DNA of 64,000 nucleotides from Phytophthora quininea (GCA_011947345.1 JAAVTG010000645.1:62001-126000); one strand, 5' to 3'. Shown: positions 44,181 through 55,740, numbered from the stretch's first letter. Notes: generated by a model not told the origin, from the letters alone. A program made the numbers and translations.

Positions 44181-45420
44181 TCAGTAGCGTATGATTAATT
44201 TTAAGAGCTGAAGTAGGGCGAGTACTTCTCGTTCAGCGGGGTGATAATTAACCTCACCCTCCTTAAGGACACGGCCACAGAAACGAACCGGATGAAGCCG
44301 GCCGTCATGCATTTGCATCAGCGTACTGCTAAGAGCCGAATTGTTCGCAAAAACCATCACATGAACGTCTTTCGCTGAGTCGAAATGCCAAAGGATGGGT
44401 GCTCCCTCGATTTTCCTTTTCAACTCAGCGAATGATGACTTGGCAGTAGTCAAGTCACCCCTGGAGCAAAATCGGCATCTTTGAGCTGATACAACACCGC
44501 GCAGTAAACTGCTAGATGTTGGCTGAAGCGACCATAATAGTTCAATGCCCCCAGGATTGCTTGCATTCCTTTCTTCGTAGACGGGAATGGTAGAGCTGTA
44601 ATATCTGCCAGTTTTTGGGGTTTCGCCTGGATGCCGCCGGCAATAACCTTGTGTGGCAGGAATTCAACTTGCTATTGCACAAAGATGCTCTTCGTGAAGC
44701 TGATACTGATCCTGCATTCGGTAAATCGAGTGAGCAAGCGATCCAGCGTAGCCAGACAATGATCAAAAGTAGGTTCTCCAAAGCAAATATCGTCCACGAA
44801 CGACCGTCTGCCAAAAACAGGTACGAGCATTGAAGCGTCAGGTTCGCCGCTGGAGAACATGTCGCCTTCTGGGCCATCGATAAGGTCCCGAACCGGGTCT
44901 AGCTCGGCGGAGGCATGGTGGTCGGCATCGAACTTCGTCAACTCCATCAGGGATTCGTCCGGGCGAGTTTCACAGCGCTCTCGCTGAGTCTGTGAGTCTA
45001 CTTGGTGACGACTGCGAATTTCCGCCGCAGCGAACTCGGCAAGGCGCATGCGTTCCGCATAAGTAACCCAACCACCAACAGGTTGCACGAATCCCCACAA
45101 CGCGTTGTCTATCAGATCCTGGTAGATCATCGGCGCGTCCTTTAATCCGAAAGGCATTCGTAACCATTCAAAGTGGCCTAGGGCGCAAACGAAGGCGGAA
45201 ATATGCCTGGCTCGCTGAGTCATCAACACCGTCCAGAATCCACTCGCGACCAAAACCACAAGTAGATCTCTAGCTCGGTCAACAGGTCGTCCACGAGAGG
45301 CATTGCATATTCCATGGCCACAGTGACTTCATTGACCATCTTGTAGTCTATACACAGCCGAATGTCAACTCCACTTTTCTTTAGAACGATCACAATCGGT
45401 GAGGCCCACAGACTGTTGGA
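44181..45420 (-). mobile_element. Ty3/Gypsy reverse transcriptase and first RNase H
   Basis: RT blocks: RLCIDYKMVN and PLVDDLLTEL (near 45240-45360), FVCALGHFEWLRMPFGLKDA P, and the catalytic SFVDDICFGEPTF (F-V-D-D box). Between them sits a long acidic insertion (ERMRLAEFAAAEIRSRHQV onward) that other Gypsy RTs lack. The RNase H starts WHFDSAKDVHVMVFANNSAL, with AEREVLALLQLLK and LYGRAVSFAVLLSPYHL. Stops and frameshifts break it into at least four frames. Confidence 0.8.
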
Positions 45421-45472
45421 AACGCAATGAGACCTGCCTTCAAAAGCCCTTTCAACAACTCATAGAGCTTCT

Positions 45473-47099
45473 TCAGATGCTTAAGCGGTACTCGGCGAGC
45501 TCGTTGTTTGATGGGTTTATGTCCTTGCACGTCGATATCGCACACAACCGCATAAGCTGGCGGGGTAACGCATTTCCACTCGCTATCATTATTGCTTCAT
45601 GCTGTTTGAGGACTTCGATGAGTCGAGTGCGTTGTTCCGGAGACTGTGATGGCGAAATCACGTTCGGGTCTGAGTAGTCCAACTCCATAGGGGCCAACTC
45701 AGCGAGATCCGGGAGAAATGTCAACTCGTGAGCATAGTCAACCAAATTGTTTTCGCTAGTAAGATGTTCATAGCACTCTCCGACTTCGCCAGTGCCTGTG
45801 ACATATTCTTCGCTGCGTTCTCGAGCCACCGTAACGAACTTGAGCCTCAAGTCCTCCACCGGGTCCGAGCCATATGACTCCTCGTTAACTTCCACTGACA
45901 TATCCTTGGCTGGTTGGCTTCTCGGCGAATCGTCTTGACTGGGATCCCAAGTGTCGCCCCTGTTTGACGAAGCCATTCTCGGAGTGTCTGCCCCGGGGAA
46001 TCTGATTGATCACCCCTAGTGGTGCCTTTTCAACTATCACACTGCTCTGAGGTATGTCGCTGTAGGTTGTTGTGAGTGTCATGGTCGAAGCTCCGCTTGA
46101 CCTGGGTCCCACATCTCGGAGAGCTTCGCCATCTGAGGAATACTGACTTTCGCTGTCTTGGGTAGACTCGGCGAATTCGTTAAGTTCCGTCCCATCTCGT
46201 TGGAGTCGTTCCCACTTCTCAGAGCATGTCAATTCGCGCTCAGCTCCGTCGCCCTTCGGTGGTCTCGGTAAGATCCCATGTGGTTCCTCATATTCCATAC
46301 GTTCAACCGCCGGCGGCTGTCGGCTGAGCCACTCAACATAAAGTCGTTGCTCTTCTTTGAGCAGAGACTTGTCGAGGGCTCCTTCATAAGCCAGCACCTG
46401 CCAATCTCTGTATTTCGCAGAGTTCACTCGCACGTAGCCATCGGTTCTCGCTAATTCGTCGTGCGGTACCCACACTACCACAGGGAAATGTGCTGGGCAC
46501 CATTTCAGCTTATCGGACACATTCGTCAATAGCACTCGGCTTGGACGGCCACCTATACTGTATTTCAACGTAGGGATCACACCCTTGAGACGTCGAATCC
46601 AAACTTCGTGAGTTGCCTCACTGGGTTGGTTTCGTTGAAGCTTGAACTCGACGACGAGTCGACCCTGGATATCAAGGCTCTGTGTCGGCCCTCCCGTCAC
46701 CTCCATGCCATACATGGGGTCATCGTTGGCTTCAGCCGCCGACTTGATCAGTGGTACGACTACTTCGTCTGGTAGTTTTGCAGCCGAATTGTATAAGTCC
46801 AACCTAACGCCCGCCGGGATCATGAAGTCCGTGCCGAGAATAAGATCGTCTCCAGTATAATGTGGTAAGATCCACACTTCAAATTCATACACAACCTCCC
46901 ATCCAAGAGTAATTTTCACCATTGCTCTGGTTCGGGCTTCCACACTGGACTTGCCAATTCCTTGCACATTAATATGCTTGTCGGGACTGGTAAATCGTTT
47001 CAATCTCATCTTCTTGGCGAACGATTCAGTGATTGCCAACCCGTTAGCTCCAGTATCTAGTATTATGTCCGTACGCACATCGTTCACCACGCCCTTCAC
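45473..47099 (-). mobile_element. Ty3/Gypsy aspartic protease and RT-proximal spacer
   Basis: 45885-47099 is a 404-codon frame. The retropepsin active site is DIILDTGANGLAI (Asp-Thr-Gly) near the N-terminus, with the matching DDLILGTDFMIPAG strand downstream. A long acidic spacer follows and continues in another frame at 45473-45976 up to the RT start (EQRTRLIEVLKQHEAIMIAS). Confidence 0.75.
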
Positions 47100-49722
47100 T
47101 GGCGCTCACATCCTGACTCAACGGTCGAATCTCTTCGCCTCCCACCATCCCAGTCGTTCACCTGGGAGTAACTTCCATCTCTTGGCTTGGTCGTTGCGAA
47201 CCACCTTCGATCGCTGAGTTATCTCCATGCTCGTTATTACTTTCGCCAAGTCGTCGTTCAGCTTGGCGAAATCACTCTCCACAATATCCTCATCCGTTTT
47301 TCCCCGCTCACTCTCTCTACCACTCACGTCGGGCCGTGTTGCTTCACCAACAAAAGCAAACACAAACCGTGCTTCTACTGCTGGTTCAGCTGACTGTGGC
47401 AGCCCGTTTGTATCCATCCCAGTCAAAGATGGCGAGCCCACTAGTTTAAATGGCTCGACGTGTAGATGTCTTGCAGGTCTTCCGGGACTACGGACTTATC
47501 AACGGAATTCCTAACGAACTTGGTAAGTTTTTCTAAGCGTTGATAAAGCTCACAGCGTCCTGCATCATGGACCTGCTTACAGAATTTACACCGCAAGCGA
47601 CAGAAGTGTGCATCATGCCCCTGTCCACCACAGGCGCCACATGGACCATACCTTCGTCGTTCACGGAATCCCTCTCGTCGAGTAGTTTGGTCCTGGGTAG
47701 GTGATCGTGGCTGAGGGACTTGGCGACTCACTGAGTTGGTTCGGCCCTGTGCGGATCGGTTCGAGGAGGAAGTTGGTTGATCGTTTATCTGCCTGCTACG
47801 GTCGTTACTGTGTCCGGCGTCAATGTAATCTTCAGCAGAATCATAGTCGGACTCATTGTCATGGCTGTCGTCGCTCTCACTACCCGACCAGCCATACAGG
47901 TTGGCATTTTGCGTTGCCCTGCGTTCATCAAGGGCTGCCAGCAAATCATCTTCGGAGGCTCCCATCAATAATACTCGGCGATCACGGACACCATCCCGTC
48001 GCTTACGACGATCGTCTCGGCGATCGAGTGGATCATCACGTCGTTCGTGTCTAGAGTCGCTTTTCCGACTCTCTCTATCACGGCCCGTGGAGAGACGGTC
48101 ACGTTGTTTCTTGCGCTTCTCGCCGAGTAGTCTCTGGTTGATTATCTTCTCAACACGGTGGATATCGTCGAGTCTTTGAGGATAGACAAGGTCCATTACG
48201 GCATCGTCGCCACAGTTGAGTAGGAAGTGCTCAACGTGGTCGACTGAATCAGCGCCTCCTCTCTCATACTGGATCTGCGCTGTTCGGGCGTATCCATTTA
48301 GCCGCAGTAGGAAGTCGCATACATGCTCGTTTTCTCGGCGCTTCGCTGAGTAGTAGCGTGTGCGTGCTGACTGGTCGAACTGCGAACAGTAATATTCGAG
48401 GAAGGCTTCGCTGAGTAAGCTCCATTTTCGCTGGCTCTTCTTCGGGGTTGGCGATACCATCCCTTGGCTGCTTTACCGAGACTTAGCGAGAATGGCTCGC
48501 ACCAAGAATCTTGTGGCATGTGAGTTCCCTTCATCTCGTATATGAAACGTTTGATCCATTGCAGGGCATCATCTGAGCGGTATCGCTTGCCTTCGAAGGT
48601 GGCGATCTTGTCAAGCGGTGCATGCGTCCGCATTTCGACTACCTGACCCCGGTCGCTGTCGAACTCAGCGAAACTGAGTCGGCGAATGACATCATTCGGG
48701 GATTCTTCGAACTCCCTGGGGTCTCCGCCATCACCTACTTCCGCAGCATCTTCGGCGTCAGACAACTTAGCAAATCTGTCGTGACGTAGGATTCCGCGAT
48801 TCGGGGTGACCATATGTGAGTCGACGAAATACAGAATTTCCTCCGTCTTGCGGAATACTCCTCTTTTCGTCTTCGGGGTCTCTGGAAGAGGGACCGTCGC
48901 CGGATTTTCGCTGATTCTAGACGGCTCACCGGCTTGACGCGTTTGCGGTAAAGCTCCTTTCGCGCCGCCTTCCAGCCCGAAGGCGACCTTGAGTTTACGC
49001 TTCCACTTCATGGGCTCGGCTCCTGCTGAGTGCGTGCCCCAATGATGCAGTATCAGGCTATTGGGCCTGCTGGTGCAGCGGCAACCCATCGCCCGCAGCA
49101 GGAGAACCGTGTCTTCGACGAGTTGGTTGATGCTTGTACTATTGATCGGCTGATTGAGCTCTGCACTGAGCACTGGTCATTTCGCTTGAGTCGTTGCGAT
49201 AGGAGTAAACATCATCATCCATTCACTTTTCATTCTCATTTCTTCGCCGAGACGCGCGAGTACCTTGTTGGCGCTCGGCGTGTTGGCGTTCCGTGTTGCC
49301 TTGGGTACAAGGGGCGGACGTTCCCCTTGAGCAACACCATATTCATCACCATCGTCATCGTCGCCGTCCGCACCTTGGCTGAGTTCAACGGCAAGATTGC
49401 GTTCCACGGGACGTCGGGTGCCCATCTTGCCAACTTGAAGTGTCAGCTCTTCAACCTCGCTGAGTAGTTCATTGGTCGTCTTCACATCGCCGTATCCGGC
49501 ATTTTCTTCCTCTTTCTCTTCATCTTCATCCTGGTCTCGGACATCGAAGTCACCATCTTGAATCGTACGCATGTCCTCTACCATCGCATTGGCCACGCTG
49601 ACATTGCCCAAATCAGACTCGGCGATCGGCGATAAATTGGTCACCGAATTCGCCGAGTTCGACCTAGGGCTTCCACTCGTCGATGGCGTCACGATGTTCG
49701 GCGGTGTCGATCCCTTGACCAT
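47100..49722 (-). mobile_element. Ty3/Gypsy gag with zinc-knuckle region
   Basis: Begins MVKGSTPPNIVTPSTSG at 49722, with an acidic/coiled region (VEDMRTIQDGDFDVRDQDED). An in-frame TGA at 49177-49179 is followed by continued gag in the same frame (KWKRKLKVAFGLEGGAKGAL, LQWIKRFIYEMKGTHMPQDS). The frame then changes at the G run 48444-48447 into SLLSEAFLEYYCSQFDQSAR, the retrotransposon gag core, an Arg/Asp-rich stretch and a Cys/His cluster CGACGGQGHDAHFC-x3-CKFCKQVHDAGRC. 47118-47441 carries a linker to the protease. Confidence 0.7.
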
Positions 49723-49780
49723 CTTCTCCCACGTAGTTGCTCAAAACCTTCGTTAGCTGGTACCTACAAAACACACCCTG

Positions 49781-49799
49781 TTCCCGGGTCGCGGTACCA
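49781..49799 (-). promoter_or_regulatory. Primer binding site of the Gypsy element
   Basis: On the element strand TGGTACCGCGACCCGGGAA begins two bases inside the LTR end. It is complementary to a tRNA 3' end finishing in ...TACCA. The tRNA identity is not determined here. Confidence 0.6.
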
Positions 49800-49801
49800 G
49801 T

Positions 49802-50638
49802 TGTGATGTTAGAGAACACACAAAATCGTCAAGTTTGGCTTCCTCGCAAAACACACAACAAATTCGCCGAGTCTAAGGTCGGGGACTCTGTGTGGCCTGC
49901 GCTAGGGTTGTCCTTTCGCGATTCGGCCCTTCCGGGACAGCGGTGGAATTTCTCCGCAGTCGCCAGCTACCAATCTCTACAGAGGCCTGCCTGAGCTTAG
50001 CAGCCTCCGTTCCTCAACTTGGTGACCTCACACCAAAGGATGGACGTCGGCGCGCGAGCGCTTTTACAGGTCACCGAGCGCAGCGTACGCCCGACTAGAA
50101 GATTAACGCCGTTCTGGGCTAGAGACCCGTCGACTCGCCAAGTTGGCGAGATTTGTCTTCGCTGGTAGCGACAAATGCCCTTCCCCGGGCCGACCTTAAC
50201 TCTTGGCGCTACCAGTCGCTTCCCCTACAAGCTATGCCTCTTGGGGAACGACGGCAGACATCCAGCTCGTGCAGGGACTTACCGGAAGAGTGTGCATTTG
50301 TCTAGGACTTGGAAAATTCTGCTCTGTTAGTTATGTCGTAGTCTTCTGTGGAAACTCTAAGGGGTTTCCGTTTCCTATCCTTTCTATACAAATACGCAAT
50401 GAAATTGTCCGTTACTACTCCTACCTTGCCCGCGGCGACCTCTGCCACAACAGCTCTTCGCACCCAGCGACCCTTCGTGGCCAAAGATCTTGGGCTCGCC
50501 AAGTCGAGATCAAGTCTCTCGCCAAGTCGAAGTCGACCCTTCGCCAAGTCTGGCCAGACTCGACTGGACTTCGCTGAGTCGGATAAGATCGACTCGCTGA
50601 GTCTTCTAAAGTCGCACTCGCCAACTGTGTACCACACA
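49802..50638 (-). repeat. Candidate 5' LTR of the Gypsy element
   Basis: Bounded by TGTGTGGTACACAG (element sense, from 50638) and CTCTAACATCACA (ending 49802), that is TG...CA ends, adjoining the primer site; about 837 bases. A TATA-like TTTGTATAGAAA lies near 50375-50390 in element sense. It carries seven TCGCYRAGT copies, five of them within 50496-50602. I found no second copy of this LTR at the 3' side (left of 41371) within the window. Confidence 0.55.
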
Positions 50639-50722
50639 GTTCGCTGACTTAGTGGCTGACCGCCTGAGCCATGGCATATGCTAGAACGGAGGATTTGCTA
50701 CACCACATCAGATTCAGCCGAT

Positions 50723-50796
50723 TTGTCCTAGGAAAAGGACAAAAATAGTTGTGTAACGCACACAAATCTACATTTTTGTCCTTTTTCCTAGGACAA
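50723..50796. repeat. Near-perfect foldback (palindromic) element
   Basis: TTGTCCTAGGAAAAGGACAA followed by AAAT is mirrored by ATTTTTGTCC...CCTAGGACAA, with one extra A/T in the right arm. The inner spacer TTGTGTaacgcACACAA is itself an inverted repeat, so the whole can form one long hairpin. It lies about 85 bases outside the LTR. Confidence 0.8.
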
Positions 50797-50936
50797 TTTT
50801 CCCTGGGGTTTATTTTATTGACTCACCTTCGCGTCCAGTCATAAATGAAGTGATTCGCCATCTTCGACTTACCTTGAACACAACTGTCGTCTCTCAAGTC
50901 TCCTCCCCGAAGCTCTCGAGGTGATTTTCACTGCTC

Positions 50937-51287
50937 TTGCCGATCGGAAGAAACGCCGCCCCACGCTGGGTGACGTGCACGAGTGGCTTGTCCCTCCCAA
51001 TGTTGGAGTTGAAGCGGAGGCTGCGCGACGAAGGCGCAGTCGACGCTTCAGAAGATGAGCCCCAGCACTACTTGCGCAAGCTCATAAACTGGAAGTTTGA
51101 GACCCGCACCACGTACTACCTTGTGTGCTGGGAGCCGGCTTGGGAGCCTCGATACCACGTGAACCCCACCGTCGTCGCAGCCTTCGAGAAGAAGGAGCCC
51201 CGCCCGCTTGTGTGCAAAGCTTCCATCGACGCTTCCATCGATGACGAAGCTGCGGAAGACAACTCGCTCAACGCCACGGAAACATAG
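50937..51287 (+). CDS. Small chromodomain-like ORF
   Basis: 116 codons with no ATG start (TTG). The middle reads HYLRKLINWKFETRTTYYLV then CWEPAWEPRYHVNPTVVAAF, resembling a chromodomain in which YYLVCWEP-x-WEP replaces the usual YLVKWxGYxxxxxTWEP. It may be the end of another Gypsy integrase on the plus strand. Confidence 0.35.
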   Translation: MPIGRNAAPRWVTCTSGLSLPMLELKRRLRDEGAVDASEDEPQHYLRKLINWKFETRTTYYLVCWEPAWEPRYHVNPTVVAAFEKKEPRPLVCKASIDASIDDEAAEDNSLNATET

Positions 51288-51373
51288 GATAAATGAGTTA
51301 TAAGAGTTAACACAGGGTGTATTATATGCTTTACAACACTAGCTGCATCACAGTACAGTGCGTTGGACACTGA

Positions 51374-51723
51374 GCTTGGCCTCTAGACGGAACAGCAAAG
51401 GTAACCTCATCACATAGTACACACAACATGCATTTGTGTGCGGCATCGAACACAGAGGATAACTTCCGAATGGATCAGCAATGCTAACCTCAAGGCTCTC
51501 TCTCTCGCACACACACACACGTAGAGACACACAATAGCTCATGACTGGAATCGAACCAACTCCACTAAGCGTTTTTAGCTCGGACCCATCCACTGGACAT
51601 CATGAGCGATCGAGACTTGCGCCCGAGCGCGGCAAATCCCGAATGGCAGCTCGACGGTGAATGCAAGCCACTGAGTTCGTGTGGCCACTGAGCCAGCGTA
51701 TTACGCTGCCCGCAAGCCCATCT
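51374..51723 (-). repeat. tRNA-derived SINE, copy 1
   Basis: On the minus strand an A-box-like TGATGTCCAGTGGATGGG (51603-51586) and a B box GGTTCGATTCC (51557-51547) are separated by an anticodon-arm-like stem-loop (CCGAG...). A (CA)n tract (about 51511-51522) lies downstream. The whole matches copy 2 at 62622-62962, including the leading stretch ccgaatggcagctcg. tRNA-derived SINEs are known in Phytophthora. Confidence 0.65.
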
Positions 51724-51994
51724 CTCCTCAGAAAAATCCACATAAATTCTCCACTACAATCGCCCCTGAATGCGAGCCCCCAACAAGCAGATCGCGCGCA
51801 CGCGTCTCTACAACCAAGTCGCGCTTTTCCGCTTGGTTGTCTCATTCCGGGCGCCACGGAGGACACTTCGCGTCCGTCCCAAGCTTCCATTCAACCACCT
51901 GCAGGCACAGCGCCTCATCCTGCGCATGGCGGCGTCAATGCTTCGGCTCCAGATAGCGTCTAGTCCCCTGTCGTCACGTTCAGCATCACCTTAG

Positions 51995-53783
51995 GTGCCG
52001 ATAGATCTGCCATGCCGCTTGCCGGCCTCGCACTTCCTCCTGTCGACGCTGCAGCAGCTCGATCTTCGCTGGACGTCCTTAAAGCCATGCTGGATCGTGT
52101 CGAAACTATTGGCATGCTACAAGACGACCACGTACGGCTCCAAGCCGCCTATCGAGCAGCACGCCGAAGAACTGGATCGACTGCTGGTGAACTCGGCCAA
52201 GAAGATATCTCTCTACATCATCTATTGTCAACAGCATTACGATCAAGTTGTGAATGATCTGTCCGAGCCGAAATAACGCGCTAGCGACTTTGAGACAGAG
52301 CTTGGCGACCGTGCGGAGAACAAGGAGAAGCTGGATGGGCTTTGTGAATGCTATTGAAATCTGGATAACTCGAAGTCCGAAGTCGCTCACAACTTTCAAG
52401 CCTGCGTTGACCGTCTCAAGGCATAAATGGCCGGAGCCGCCGCACAGCATGAAGCTGCATCGTCGGAGGATGCCCACAGAAGCGCCCAGCTACAGAAGAT
52501 CTTGCATCTGGCGATCCACGATCGCGACAGCGCCGTCAAGACGACTCGTCAAGTCGAAGAGCAGCTGTAGGCAGTCGAAGCCCGACAAGGAGTCGCCACC
52601 AGCAGCATGACCCATCTGGAGTTACAACACGATCGCTGTCTCGAAGAGCACAACCGACTGACCCATCACCTCGCTGCTGTCGAAGAAGAGCTTGACGACG
52701 CGGTCGAGGCCTTGAGACGGAGCTGGCGCAGCATCGAAACACCACCGAGAACCTTGCCGCTGCACGTACGTATGCTCTCTTTGCAGTCTCACGTGTACTT
52801 CTTTGTTGGAGGCACTGGCGTAGAGACTGCGCGATCGACGGTGGCTCGCCTTGGGTGCAAAGTCATGGCGCTGCGTGTTCCATCTCAACTGTATGAAAAT
52901 GAGATCAAGATGTTGACGTCCAAACTGTAATCATTAACAGCTGGGGTGGCGGAAATTCATCAGGAGCGGGATCGCGCATCCAATCAATTGCAGATTGCTC
53001 TCGCAGAGCGCGACGGGATTCACGACCTACTGGACAGCGTGGCCATGCTCACACAACTATCCGCAGCTCCGGTGACCCCCGATAGACTGGCTGCAGACGA
53101 AGATGGCTCGCCGCCGACCAAGCAAACATGACTTCAGCCTCCCGCGCGCCCGCCGACGAGTGCCCCCAGTTCAGCTACCGCTGCAGTCAAACCGTCATTA
53201 AAGCCTCGTGGAACACTCAATCTCTACATTGGTGTCCCTACGTACGCAGTGACCGAACCGCCTCCATCGGATCCAACTCCACTTTCGAAAAGGAATATTG
53301 TACATCAAACAAGCTGCTCGCCACGAGGCTGTGGTTGTGAGGCACACAACCACCCATCAGGTGGTCGTCGCAGCGAGTAATCCGGTCGTCCGCAGCGTAG
53401 CGTTAGTGACCAGGCTTCAACCATCGCTTTCGACGGTACCAATACTTCGGCTCCTACTCTTCCGTGTCTCCACACAACTGCTGCAGATCAATACGAGCTC
53501 CGCGACCAAGGGATTTCTGATCACCCAATTAGCCTGGAAGAGTCTGACGCAGACGTCGTCAGCGGCGACGAGGAATCGTCGGTCGAGTCCGAGGCGGGCA
53601 GCACTGTTGGGCACGACAACGGCTGCGACGTGATACGAACGCCGGGTGGGCTTCCAGAGTCATTGTTGTCCCTAACGTCGTGCATGTTGCAGAAGAAAAC
53701 TACTCCAGCGCAAGAGCAGGTTAGTAAGGCGAAAGCCTCACAAGGAGTAGAGGGGCTGGGTCCGGAGCAACAACTTCCAGAGT
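51995..53783 (+). pseudogene. Coiled-coil gag-like ORF, degenerate
   Basis: Pieces in changing frames: LALPPVDAAAARSSLDVLKA then MLDRVETIGMLQDDHVRLQA; EELDRLLVNSAKKISLYIIY; THLELQHDRCLEEHNRLTHH; GVAEIHQERDRASNQLQIAL AERDGIHDLLDSV; and an acidic tail near 53430-53783 (ADVVSGDEESSVESEAGSTV) ending at a TGA. Coiled coil plus acidic tail without enzymes resembles the first ORF of oomycete retroelements. Family uncertain. Confidence 0.4.
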
Positions 53784-53789
53784 GAGCTC

Positions 53790-55740
53790 AGCGGCTCAGT
53801 GTTGCGAGGCGCGCTGCGCCCGCTCCTCGACTGTACCTTCGTAACCTGTTTTGATCTATTGCTGCTTAACGTCCACAGTTTCCTGACGACAGCGTCTGGG
53901 CAATGGACGCGATTGTGCTCTGGCCGCAACCACATTGGCACCGTCGAAAGCAGCCCTGGGATATCTCTGTGCGCGTGTGTGCTTAGCACGCTGCATACTA
54001 CTGAAACTTTATCTCACAGCGGCAACTCTGATGACGGTCAGAGCATAGGCGAAGATGACGACGAAGGAGATATAACCTGCTTAGCGACGATAAGCTTGCG
54101 GCACTCCCTGCGTCAAGGCGTCTCGTGCGCAGTGGATACTCAGTTACTCCGATCGAGGCGCGTTTAAGCAGACTGATGTCGCGCTGTGGCCTCTTCTAGA
54201 TTAGTCTTTCTTGTACTAGGAAAGAGAAGTCAGCTAACCACGAGAGCGAGTAATTCGATGCTTACAATTTCTAAGGCATCAAAGGCACTAAGTTTGCTAA
54301 AACGTGAGGCGTTCAAAAAAGTAGTCACAAATTACCTGCATGAATCAGTCGTCGATCGGGCATTTTCTTTAAGATCTTCTCATAATGATAATACCACGGA
54401 ATTGCTCTCACAATACTAGCTTGACGTGTCAAGACATCCTGAGTTTCAAATAGATCAAGGATCATCTGAAGTTTTAGGTCTCGAGTGGCTCAATTTGTCT
54501 TTTATTATTTTTTTAGCTTAACCGAGCTGTTCACATATGTGTAACATGTAAAAATCTTATCTAACTATAGCTTACTGCTAGGCTCACACCGATTGGTTAC
54601 AGGCATCTTATAACAGGGTACGACTAATTTGCACTCCATTGTAATTTTAAATAAAACAGGTGTTTAGATAAACTAAATAGGCTTTATCGGAATTAATTGG
54701 TCCCGAATATAATGCCAAATCGGAGAATATTTGCCTTAACAATCAGTACGCTAGTCTTGTAAAGGTGATTAGGAGTGGGTTACTAGAGAATCAGTACCAC
54801 ACATTCCAATTTTCAATATATCTACTGCACTAAGCCACATGTACTTCGCATTATAGCAATCTAGCCTAAACATCACGTTGCAGTGGCTGTCTTTCTTACT
54901 ACATATTTGGTATGTCTACAACGGCTGTATTGTGCTTGCCTCAAAATCCTTACACCTTTGGCTTACTGCAATCAATTACATGTCATGACGCCAACAGGTC
55001 TTCTCCACGCTCTATGAGAGGTAGCAGCCATACCCTATTCGCTGTTCCTGTCTCAGCTCCCAAGAAGATTGCAGTGTGCGTAGTAACAGTACCGCTCTGC
55101 CACTGCTGTCCAGAATAAAGTCATGAGACTGCGTCAAACAACCTAATTAATTTAGTGCCGTTACTTACAAAACTGCAGCGCGTCATTTCAAATTTGAAGC
55201 TAACGCTAACAGCTAAGCACAACGTGCATATGCTGAACCTAAGGCTTCCACCTGCTAGCATTTTACATCTTAAAAAGTCTTGTCATACCAGAAATTGGAA
55301 ATTTTAGTTTAAAGTTTGGGCAACCAGTCAGAAACAAGTAAACAAAACACACAACCAATTTAAATCATGTGTGCAATTCTTAAATTATTTTGCATTATCA
55401 TGCGGTAATACGCTTTTTGACTTTATTAAACGTATTGCCTATATGCACAATGTACCATTTAAAAAAATGAGATTACACATCGTATGCATAGTACAATTCT
55501 GAAATTATAGGCTCAATTACGAAAATTGCTTTTTTGGATTTTTTGTCAGAATAAAAATAGCAATTGCAGAACTAAAAATCAATAAAAGGTCAACAAAACC
55601 TGCTAAAATCAGGGGTTGGAACTGTAAATACTTAGACTACTACTAAAATAGTACTTTGTGTTCCGCGCGCGTATGTATTTTGTTTACTTGCTCGGCTTAT
55701 ACTTGTACGACTTTTCAAGCTATATTACTTCGACGGACTC
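53790..55740. other. AT-rich, gene-free stretch
   Basis: No coding potential or repeats that I can identify on either strand. Confidence 0.5.

Larger units (their letters stand above)
40936..50602. repeat. Dispersed 9-bp motif TCGCYRAGT, about 41 copies
   Basis: Start positions counted by eye on either strand: 40936, 41043, 41518, 41917, 41980, 42036, 42164, 42254, 42984, 43053, 43178, 43211, 43341, 43738, 43941, 44372, 44423, 44981, 45212, 45490, 45697, 46166, 47211, 47243, 47718, 47973, 48120, 48343, 48408, 48481, 48663, 49457, 49617, 49650, 49864, 50135, 50496, 50519, 50541, 50571, 50594. About 29 are TCGCYRAGT on the plus strand and 12 are the reverse complement. Chance expectation for this span is about 0.3. 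Confidence 0.85.
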
